The translations under genes and the position numbers were made by a program. Shown here one piece after another: positions 1-5,216 of a stretch of DNA of 7,103 nucleotides (positions within the stretch are counted from its first letter, which is position 1; each line of letters opens with the position of its first letter). The stretch is from an uncultured Phascolarctobacterium sp. (GTDB lineage Bacteria; Bacillota; Negativicutes; Acidaminococcales; Acidaminococcaceae): positions 1-7,103 of the forward strand of contig CAMFZA010000085.1 of NCBI GenBank assembly GCA_946002345.1. The letters are read 5' to 3'. The notes beneath the pieces are model-generated. The model saw nothing but the letters and a program-made list of their open reading frames with translations. It had not been told where the DNA came from and ran no database searches.

Positions 1-88
1 CGCCGCAAAAAGCTTAGCAAAAAAGGCTTTACCATATGGCCGCTTCGCGGTATGAGCAAAAATCTATTGTGCCATATAAGGTATAATG

Positions 89-145
89 GAAATTGAGTGA
101 TGAGTAAGCAGCTGGTGAGCTTGATGATTTCTTATCACGAATTTC
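89..145 (+). repeat. Short foldback element (reduced form of the 196-bp element in copy B)
   Basis: The left arm begins GAAATTGAGTGATGAG at 89 and the right arm ends ATCACGAATTTC at 145; the arms pair through GAAATT with AATTTC and GTGAT with ATCAC, with small offsets. Only about ten bases separate the arms. The element sits immediately after the conserved TATAATG that also precedes the copy-B foldback. It therefore looks like an internally deleted version retaining only the terminal inverted repeats. Paired bases differ from copy B in a compensatory manner (T93:A141 versus A3979:T4166; G99:C136 versus A3985:T4160). Confidence 0.75.
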
Positions 146-177
146 ATATATTCGATGTTACTGCGCAAGCGAAAAGC

Positions 178-377
178 GTATACCTGGGAAGTGGCGGAGG
201 CAAGAATGCGGCTAAATCAGTAAATCGATGAATAATCGAAATACAATAGCAATGGACAGGCTCGCATGTTCGCGAAGCGCCTCGTCACGCTTCTGGACGC
301 TTTTCTCTTAACGGATTAAGCGCTCTATGTGAACATTGCGTCAAGCATTCGCAGACCGGAGCACTTCTCAGGTATAC
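178..377 (+). other. Long-range stem of the right-hand repeat module, copy A
   Basis: GTATACCTGGGAAGTG at 178-193 is complementary to CACTTCTCAGGTATAC at 362-377 over 16 positions, with one G:T that would be a G:U wobble in RNA. A second, inner pair GAATGC/GCATTC follows the same nesting. The same architecture is present in copy B at 4204-4403. It could be a structured RNA or a foldback DNA module; which of these is not decided by the sequence. Confidence 0.6.
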
Positions 378-452
378 CTTTGAGCGCTATCAGATAAACT
401 AAGCGATAAACCACAATTTATATATCTAACAATAGAAATCTTTTATATATAC

Positions 453-458
453 AAGGAG
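453..458 (+). promoter_or_regulatory. Ribosome binding site of the ABC-F gene
   Basis: AAGGAG lies nine bases before the ATG at 468 and is followed by a purine-rich stretch. It supports this start over later internal ATG codons. Confidence 0.8.
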
Positions 459-467
459 AAGAAGACA

Positions 468-2366
468 ATGATTCTAAGTGCAGAGAATTTATCATATAGC
501 TATGGTGCGCGGACGCTGTTCGAGAATGTGACCTTTAATGTGGAGGAGGGGGATAAGTATGGCATTATCGGTGTCAATGGCACCGGTAAGAGCACTCTGC
601 TGCGCATGCTTGCCAATCATGATGCTGGCGAAAAGGGCAAGCTGACCATCCCCGGTAATGTAGTGATGGAATACCTGCCCCAGGACCCTCCCTTTGACCC
701 TGAGGCCACTGTTTTGGAGCAAATTTTCCGCGGTGATTCGCCGCTGATGGTGCTACTGCGGGAGTATGAAATGGCCATTGAGACTGCTACCGCATGCCCC
801 GATGATAAGCAGGCCCAAAAGCAGCTGTTGGAGCTACAGCAGCAAATGGATGAGCAGTTTGCCTGGCAGCTGGAAAGCGAAGCTAAGGCGGTGCTGACTC
901 AGCTGGGCATTACACGTTTGCAGCAGAAAATGGGCGAGCTCAGCGGCGGCCAGCGTAAGCGGGTGGCCTTGGCCGGGGTACTGGTGCGGCCCAGCGACCT
1001 GTTGATTTTGGACGAGCCCACTAACCATATGGATAACGCCACTGTGGCCTGGCTGGAGCAACAGCTTATGAAGCGTAAGGGTGCCCTGCTCATGGTAACC
1101 CATGATCGCTATTTTTTCGATAGAGTTGTAAACCGAACTTTGGAAATTGACGGGGGCAAGGGCTATGTTTACGTGGGTAACTACAGCTTGTTCCTGCAAA
1201 AGCGAGAGGAGCGCCGCATTGCGGAAGCTAGTGCGGCCCAAAAGCTACGCAATATTTATCGGCGAGAGCTGGCGTGGATTAGTCGTGGCGCCGAGGCGCG
1301 ACGCACCAAGAAAAAGGACCGGGTGGAGCGCTTTGCCCAAATCGAAGCCGAGGTTAAAAATGTAAAGACAGAGGCTAATTTGGAAATGTCCTCCGTTAGC
1401 AGTCGTTTAGGCAAAACCATTATAGAGCTGGACCATATTTCTATGAAGTATAACGGCATCGATTATTTAAAGGATTTTAGCTATATTTTGCTCCGTAACG
1501 ACCGGGTGGGCATTGTGGGCCCCAATGGCGCTGGTAAGTCCACCCTGATGGATATTATTGCCGGTCGCTGTGCTCCCACAGGCGGCAGTATGACCGTGGG
1601 TCAGACAGTGAAAATAGGTTATTTTGCCCAGCATAGCGAATTTTCGGATAGTAATATGCGAGTGCTGGAATATATCAAGGAGGCCAATAATTATATTGAA
1701 ACAGCGGATGGCCAGCACATCAGTGCTGCCCAAATGCTGGAGCGTTTCCTTTTTCCACCGGAGCTACAATGGGTGCCTGTCAATAAGCTGAGCGGCGGTG
1801 AGCAGCGGCGTTTGTATTTATTGCGAGTGCTGATGACGGCACCCAATGTGCTGCTTTTGGACGAGCCCACAAATGATTTGGATATTCCTACCCTGTCTGT
1901 GCTGGAGGATTATCTGGACAGCTTTGCTGGCGCGGTTATCGCCGTGTCCCATGACCGGTATTTTTTGGACCGTTTTGCTAATAAGCTGTTTGCTATTGAG
2001 GCTAACGGTCATGTGCAGCCTTATATTGGTGGCTATACTGACTACGAAGAAGCACTGCAGGCCAAGCAGGCAGTGCAGGTAGAAAAAGCAAAGCCGGCGG
2101 CTAAGCCGACCGCTGCTACCCAGCAGGCGCCTGCTGCCGCTCAAGAGAAAAAGAAGCTGACCTACGCCGAGCGTCTTGAACTACAGCGTCTGGAGCAGGA
2201 GCTGGGACGCAGCGAGGCTGAACTGAAGATGTTGGCTTTGGAAATGAATAATTGCGGTAGCAATTATGGAAAGCTGGCCGAGCTGACAGCTCGACAGCAG
2301 GAGGTGCAGTCTAAGCTGGAGGAAATGGAGGAACGCTGGCTCTATTTGTCAGAGTTCGCAGAATAA
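468..2366 (+). CDS. ABC-F family ATPase, Uup-type, with C-terminal coiled coil
   Basis: A soluble twin ATPase without membrane segments. The first nucleotide-binding domain (about residues 1-240) has Walker A GVNGTGKST (35-43), signature LSGGQ (158-162), Walker B LILDEPTNHMD with Glu183, and His212. The second (about 318-525) has Walker A GPNGAGKST (351-359), signature LSGGE (441-445), Walker B LLLDEPTNDLD with Glu466, and His495. Both sites look catalytically intact. The charged linker between them (about 241-315, including RGAEARRTKKKDR) is the ABC-F interdomain helical region. An Ala/Pro/Lys-rich tether (about 531-562) leads to a coiled coil (about 563-628), an arrangement and length (632 aa) typical of Uup, a protein linked in other bacteria to ribosome function and to branched-DNA maintenance. 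Family members act on ribosomes rather than as transporters. Nothing indicates an antibiotic-resistance subtype. It is probably first in an operon with the MATE gene. Family certain; the exact subtype less so. Confidence 0.95.
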   Translation: MILSAENLSYSYGARTLFENVTFNVEEGDKYGIIGVNGTGKSTLLRMLANHDAGEKGKLTIPGNVVMEYLPQDPPFDPEATVLEQIFRGDSPLMVLLREYEMAIETATACPDDKQAQKQLLELQQQMDEQFAWQLESEAKAVLTQLGITRLQQKMGELSGGQRKRVALAGVLVRPSDLLILDEPTNHMDNATVAWLEQQLMKRKGALLMVTHDRYFFDRVVNRTLEIDGGKGYVYVGNYSLFLQKREERRIAEASAAQKLRNIYRRELAWISRGAEARRTKKKDRVERFAQIEAEVKNVKTEANLEMSSVSSRLGKTIIELDHISMKYNGIDYLKDFSYILLRNDRVGIVGPNGAGKSTLMDIIAGRCAPTGGSMTVGQTVKIGYFAQHSEFSDSNMRVLEYIKEANNYIETADGQHISAAQMLERFLFPPELQWVPVNKLSGGEQRRLYLLRVLMTAPNVLLLDEPTNDLDIPTLSVLEDYLDSFAGAVIAVSHDRYFLDRFANKLFAIEANGHVQPYIGGYTDYEEALQAKQAVQVEKAKPAAKPTAATQQAPAAAQEKKKLTYAERLELQRLEQELGRSEAELKMLALEMNNCGSNYGKLAELTARQQEVQSKLEEMEERWLYLSEFAE

Positions 2367-2392
2367 TAATAACCACCGTAGTGTTTATGCTG

Positions 2393-2434
2393 CCTCCCCT
2401 TTCAAGGGGAGGGGGACCGCTTGCGGTGGAGGGG
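2393..2434 (+). repeat. GC-rich hairpin segment between the ABC-F and MATE genes
   Basis: CCTCCCCT (2393-2400) pairs with AGGGGAGG (2405-2412) around a four-base loop. A second small hairpin ACCG-CTTG-CGGT (2416-2427) follows directly. An alternative outer pairing joins CCACCG (2373-2378) to CGGTGG (2424-2429). There is no T-run after the stem, so it is a poor intrinsic terminator, and transcription could continue into the MATE gene. The segment looks like a small dispersed repeat, but only one copy is in this window, so that is an inference. It lies just ahead of the MATE ribosome binding site and could affect mRNA stability or translation. Confidence 0.55.
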
Positions 2435-2437
2435 TTT

Positions 2438-2443
2438 AGGGAG
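2438..2443 (+). promoter_or_regulatory. Ribosome binding site of the MATE gene
   Basis: AGGGAG lies five bases before the ATG at 2449, close to the hairpin segment upstream. It supports this start, which also gives the normal short N-terminal tail before the first membrane helix. Confidence 0.65.
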
Positions 2444-2448
2444 TAAAT

Positions 2449-3795
2449 ATGATTAAAGCGTTACATAGAAATTATCGAGATAAGCTGCGACGGCTTCTTA
2501 GCGTTATGGTCCCCATTATCTGTACGCAAATAGCGATTATGGGGATGAACTTTTTTGACGCCAGTATGTCGGGGCAGGCCGGTGATGTGGATTTAGCGGG
2601 AGCGGCCATTGGCGGCAATATTTGGATGCCTATTCAAACAGGTCTAAGCGGTATTTTGATGGCGGCTATGCCCTTGGTGGCCAACCTCTTGGGAGCTGGG
2701 GAAAAGCAAAAGATTATGGTTGTGGTGCGCCACGGTTTGCTTTTGGCCTTGGGCTTTGCCTTGCTGGTTTTAGCTAGTGGTGCAGCTTTTTTGCCCCATT
2801 TTTTGCAAAATATGGGCTTGGCACCGGAGGTGTATCATGTAGCTTTGTGGTACCTGGCAGGCTTAGGCCTTGGCGTCATCCCCTTTTTCATGATCACACC
2901 CTTGCGTAGCCTGGTGGACACCTTGGGCTATACCCATTTGACCATGCGCATCTATCTTTTGGCCTTGCCGCTTAATGCATGTCTTAATTATGTTTTGATT
3001 TTTGGGAAGCTGGGGTTACCGCGTCTTGGCGGCATCGGGGCAGGTGTGGCTTCGGGATTGACCTTTTGGATGCTTTTATGTATTTTTGCATTTGTATTAA
3101 CCCGCTTGGAGCCCTTTAAAAGTTATGATGTATTTGGCTTAGTGCGCCCTAAGGCTAGCTGGCTCAAGGAATATTTGCGCATTGGGGTACCCATGGGCGT
3201 GTCCATTTTTATGGAAACTAGTATTTTTGGTGTGGTGGCCTTGTTTATCGCCAAGTTTGGCACGGAAACCATTGCGGCCCATCAGGCAGCGTTAAATTTT
3301 TCCTCTTTGGTTTATATGTTGCCCTTGAGCTTTTCCTTAGCGCTTACTATTGTGGTGGGCGTGGAATATGGGGCGAAAAATTACCAAGGGGCTCGTGATT
3401 ATGTGACTATTGGCCTGCAGACTAGCCTTGGTATTGCTGGCTTTTATATGCTGGCGGAGTATTTCCTTCGGGAGCAGATTGCGCTGATTTACACCACCAA
3501 TCCGGATGTGGTGGCGCTGGTAAAGGTGTTTTTGCTTTACGCCATTGGTTGGCAGGCAGGCGATGCTATTGCGGCGCCGATACAGGGGATTTTACGTGGG
3601 TATAAGGATGTGGATGCGACGTTTTGGGCGAGTATGCTGGCTTATTGGGGGATTTGCTTGCCCTTGGGGCTTTTTCTTGACTATAAGGTTGGCAACGGCG
3701 CCTTTGCGTACTGGCAGAGCCTTGATTGCGGTGTTATTAGCAGTGCGACGCTGCTGTCCATACGCTTAATATGGCTGCAGAGAAAAATTGGGTAA
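2449..3795 (+). CDS. MATE family multidrug/cation-coupled exporter, NorM-type
   Basis: An integral inner-membrane protein of 448 residues, the usual length for the 12-helix MATE fold. The N-terminus has a short basic tail (residues 1-17), and hydrophobic helices then run almost to the C-terminus. Two homologous halves are visible, each starting with a PMGV/VPII-type segment (about 20 and 247). NorM-like signatures include NYVLIFGKLGLPRLGGIGAG (180-199). Acidic residues Asp37, Glu256 and Asp372 fall where Vibrio cholerae NorM has its functional Asp36, Glu255 and Asp371, so cation-coupled export (Na+ or H+) is likely intact. Family members expel cationic drugs and other organic solutes; the substrate here cannot be read from sequence. 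It follows the ABC-F gene by 82 bases on the same strand. Its stop codon lies inside the left inverted repeat of composite copy B, so the element abuts or slightly altered the gene's end. Confidence 0.93.
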   Translation: MIKALHRNYRDKLRRLLSVMVPIICTQIAIMGMNFFDASMSGQAGDVDLAGAAIGGNIWMPIQTGLSGILMAAMPLVANLLGAGEKQKIMVVVRHGLLLALGFALLVLASGAAFLPHFLQNMGLAPEVYHVALWYLAGLGLGVIPFFMITPLRSLVDTLGYTHLTMRIYLLALPLNACLNYVLIFGKLGLPRLGGIGAGVASGLTFWMLLCIFAFVLTRLEPFKSYDVFGLVRPKASWLKEYLRIGVPMGVSIFMETSIFGVVALFIAKFGTETIAAHQAALNFSSLVYMLPLSFSLALTIVVGVEYGAKNYQGARDYVTIGLQTSLGIAGFYMLAEYFLREQIALIYTTNPDVVALVKVFLLYAIGWQAGDAIAAPIQGILRGYKDVDATFWASMLAYWGICLPLGLFLDYKVGNGAFAYWQSLDCGVISSATLLSIRLIWLQRKIG

Positions 3796-3810
3796 ATTGT
3801 GGTTTATAAT

Positions 3811-3838
3811 GCACTTCTTTGTATGGGCAAAGAAGTGC
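3811..3838 (+). repeat. Perfect 11-bp hairpin in the left module of copy B
   Basis: GCACTTCTTTG (3811-3821) pairs perfectly with CAAAGAAGTGC (3828-3838) around a six-base loop. It lies 15 bases after the MATE stop codon. No T-run follows, so it is not a classical intrinsic terminator, though it could protect the 3' end of the message. Confidence 0.7.
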
Positions 3839-3849
3839 CAAGAAACCCA

Positions 3850-3898
3850 CCAGCATTGCATGCTGGACCGCCACGCTTTTTTGCTCGCCCAAAAAAGC
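3850..3898 (+). repeat. Two further hairpins in the left module of copy B
   Basis: CCAGCAT (3850-3856) pairs with ATGCTGG (3860-3866) around a three-base loop. GCTTTTTT (3875-3882) pairs with AAAAAAGC (3891-3898) around an eight-base loop. A further small stem CCGC-TTC-GCGG occurs just downstream within CATATGGCCGCTTCGCGG, and this last one is unchanged in copy A. Confidence 0.6.
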
Positions 3899-3974
3899 TT
3901 AGCAAAAAATGGCTTTACCATATGGCCGCTTCGCGGTATGAGCAAAACTCTAGTGTGCTATATGAGGTATAATG

Positions 3975-4170
3975 GAAAATGAGTAATAAGTAAGCAGCAG
4001 GTAAGCTTGTGACTTTTAGCAAATGAGTGGCTGGTACAATGGTCCCAAGGGTTCGAAAGAGTGAATTGTTCTGTGAGACAAATAGTACCCCGCAGGGGCC
4101 TTATTGTACCCCACGAAATTTGCGTGAAGAAAGTCACCGCGAACATGATGCTTGCTTATTACTCATTTTC
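3975..4170 (+). mobile_element. 196-bp nested foldback (MITE-like) element, copy B
   Basis: The terminal inverted repeats are 3975-4001 and 4144-4170, 24 of 27 complementary. Inside them further stems nest in order: GTGACTTT (4009-4016) with AAAGTCAC (4130-4137); GCAAAT (4019-4024) with ATTTGC (4118-4123); GTGG (4027-4030) with CCAC (4111-4114); GGTACAAT (4033-4040) with ATTGTACC (4103-4110). The central loop includes GGTTCGAA and a CCCC-GCA-GGGG mini-hairpin. A related 262-bp copy lies at 6840-7101 on the opposite strand, and a 57-bp reduced copy at 89-145. The structure fits a non-autonomous transposable element or a structured RNA. No coding capacity is credible and no related transposase is in the window. 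Confidence 0.75.
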
Positions 4171-4203
4171 ACTTATTTTAACGAGCCTTTGCAAGCGAAA
4201 AGC

Positions 4204-4403
4204 GTATACCTGGGAAGTGGTGGAGGCAAGAATGCGACTACGATAGCATTGAGATGAATAATCGAAGTACGATAGTAACGGATAGGCTCGCATGTTCGCG
4301 AAGCGCCTCGTCACGATCTCGGAAGGTTTTCTCTTTACGGATTAAGCGCTCTATGTGAACATTGCATCAAGCATTCGCAGACCGGAGCACTTCACAGGTA
4401 TAC
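4204..4403 (+). other. Long-range stem of the right-hand repeat module, copy B
   Basis: GTATACCTGGGAAGTG (4204-4219) is complementary to CACTTCACAGGTATAC (4388-4403) at 15 of 16 positions. An inner pair GAATGC (4230-4235) with GCATTC (4371-4376) nests inside. The enclosed region carries a strongly conserved block around GCTCGCATGTTCGCGAAGCG that is identical in copy A. The module may be a structured RNA or a second foldback unit. Confidence 0.6.
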
Positions 4404-4452
4404 CTTTGAGCGATATTACATAAACTAATCGTCAAACCATAATTTGCCACAT

Positions 4453-4485
4453 AAAAAAGCGAGAAGCACTATGCCTCTCGCTTTT
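4453..4485 (-). terminator. Intrinsic terminator of the serA-phosphatase transcript (bidirectional shape)
   Basis: GCGAGA (4459-4464) pairs with TCTCGC (4476-4481), extended by an inner GC/GC pair and by flanking A:T pairs. Read on the minus strand the stem is followed by six T residues (4453-4458), eleven bases after the phosphatase stop codon. On the plus strand it is followed by TTTT, so it may also stop read-through arriving from the MATE gene across copy B. Confidence 0.85.
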
Positions 4486-4496
4486 CTTATTCAATT

Positions 4497-5138
4497 TTAC
4501 AGTCCGGCTTGCTCAATACCGCTGAAGAGGAAGCCCATGTGGTTGGTAGAGTTGAGGAGCACGGCGCGCCATACGCCTTCATTGCACTCTAGCACATTGA
4601 TGCAGGTATTGTCCTGCTTGATTTGCCAAAAATGCTCCATGCCAAGGCCCAACACATCGCAGATAATGGCCTTGTTTACCGCATCGTGAGCGGCCACTAA
4701 AATAGTCTTGTCAGGATATTTGGCTACATATTCATCAAAGGCGGCGCGCACGCGCTTGCGCACATCCTCAAGGCTTTCGCCACCGCCGGGCATAACAACC
4801 TTTTCGGGCTCGCTGTGCCATTGAGCAAATTCTACAGGGTATTGCTTTTGAATATCGCCAGCTAGCACACCCTCCCAGCTGCCATGGTTGATTTCTAGCA
4901 GACGCTCGTCGGTAGCAACGGGTAGATTGTGCAAATCAGCGCAGAATTTACAGGTTTGGTAGGAGCGTTTTAAGGGGCTGGAAATAGCCAAATCAATGGG
5001 AATGTTGCGCAGGCCTTCAGCCAACAGATGGCCCTGCTTGAGTCCTCTTTCACTCAAGGGAGTGTCCTCCTGACCTTGGTAACGGCCCTCAATATTCCAA
5101 GTGGTTTCGCCATGGCGAACTAAAATTATTCTCGTCAT
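4497..5138 (-). CDS. Histidine phosphatase family protein, candidate phosphoserine phosphatase
   Basis: A soluble 213-residue enzyme of the histidine phosphatase (phosphoglycerate mutase-like) superfamily. The N-terminal motif LVRHGET (6-12) contains the phospho-accepting His9 with Arg8. Arg58 in the SSPLKRSYQT stretch, Glu82 in LLEINHGSWEG and His151 in VAAHDAV complete the expected active site, so the enzyme looks functional. MPGGGESLEDVRKR (116-129) is typical of the small bacterial phosphatases labelled CobC/GpmB/PspA-like. The gene follows serA by 77 bases on the same strand, which makes the metal-independent phosphoserine phosphatase role known from Hydrogenobacter PspA attractive. That is inferred from context; cobalamin phosphatase or a general sugar-phosphate phosphatase are alternatives. 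The ribosome binding site is weak (GAAAGAAAG just before the ATG), so translation may depend on the upstream gene or on the hairpin there. Confidence 0.92.
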   Translation of the reverse strand: MTRIILVRHGETTWNIEGRYQGQEDTPLSERGLKQGHLLAEGLRNIPIDLAISSPLKRSYQTCKFCADLHNLPVATDERLLEINHGSWEGVLAGDIQKQYPVEFAQWHSEPEKVVMPGGGESLEDVRKRVRAAFDEYVAKYPDKTILVAAHDAVNKAIICDVLGLGMEHFWQIKQDNTCINVLECNEGVWRAVLLNSTNHMGFLFSGIEQAGL

Positions 5139-5148
5139 TGCTTTCTTT

Positions 5149-5187
5149 CAGCAGCTGCTAATGTGAGAGACACCTTGGCAGCTGCTG
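5149..5187 (-). repeat. Inverted repeat between serA and the phosphatase gene
   Basis: CAGCAGCTG (5149-5157) and CAGCTGCTG (5179-5187) are perfect complements around a 21-base spacer. The upstream arm (in the minus-strand transcript) can also fold alone as GGCAG-CTG-CTGCC. No T-run follows, so it is unlikely to be a terminator. It lies directly ahead of the weak ribosome binding site of the phosphatase and could tune translation or protect the message after cleavage. Confidence 0.55.
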
Positions 5188-5216
5188 CCTTTCATTCTAT
5201 ATTTCTTTGCCTGCTC

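Larger units (their letters stand above)
1..420 (+). repeat. Composite intergenic repeat, copy A (left end outside window)
   Basis: This gene-free stretch is a second copy of the composite repeat at 3793-4445. Positions 1-89 match 3886-3975 with about six mismatches and one gap. Positions 165-419 match 4191-4445 without any net indel, about 223 of 255 identical by hand count. Between the matching blocks lies a short foldback (89-145) where copy B has a 196-bp one. The right end, 406-420 (ATAAACCACAATTTA), is the exact reverse complement of the left end of copy B (3793-3807), which defines the family boundary. No convincing gene is present. The copy ends 47 bases before the ABC-F start codon, so it also forms that gene's upstream region; I see no strong promoter in it. 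Confidence 0.85.
3793..4445 (+). repeat. Composite intergenic repeat, copy B (complete)
   Basis: This 650-base gene-free element fills the space between two convergent genes. Its ends are inverted repeats: AAATTGTGGTTT (3794-3805) and AAACCATAATTT (4434-4445), 11 of 12 complementary. It has three parts: a left module with several hairpins (3811-3974), a 196-bp nested foldback (3975-4170), and a right module with a long-range stem (4191-4445). The left and right modules recur in copy A. No transposase or plausible gene is present; the short open frames inside follow the repeats and have no good ribosome binding sites. No clear target-site duplication is visible. It is probably a non-autonomous mobile or dispersed intergenic element. 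Confidence 0.85.

Noticed and set aside
380..408. Possible promoter for the ABC-F gene (TTGAGC with a GATAAA-like -10)
   Set aside because: The -10 match and spacing are poor, and the sequence belongs to the repeat end and is not preserved in copy B.
468..3795. ABC-F plus MATE as a dedicated antibiotic-resistance cassette
   Set aside because: The ABC-F protein has the Uup-type linker and C-terminal coiled coil rather than features I can tie to ribosome-protection resistance proteins, and the MATE substrate is unknown.
3811..3838. Hairpin after the MATE gene as an intrinsic terminator
   Set aside because: The stem is strong, but no T-run follows on either strand; the better terminator shape is at 4453-4485.
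4050..4057. GGTTCGAA resembling a tRNA T-arm inside the foldback (also 7019-7026 reversed)
   Set aside because: There is no matching acceptor stem, anticodon arm or 3' end at the right spacing; it lies in the loop of the foldback.
3788..4257. Short open reading frames of 60-76 codons inside composite copy B (e.g. 3788-3982, 4027-4257)
   Set aside because: They coincide with hairpins and inverted repeats, lack convincing ribosome binding sites, and their frames are not kept in copy A because of indels and deletion of the centre.
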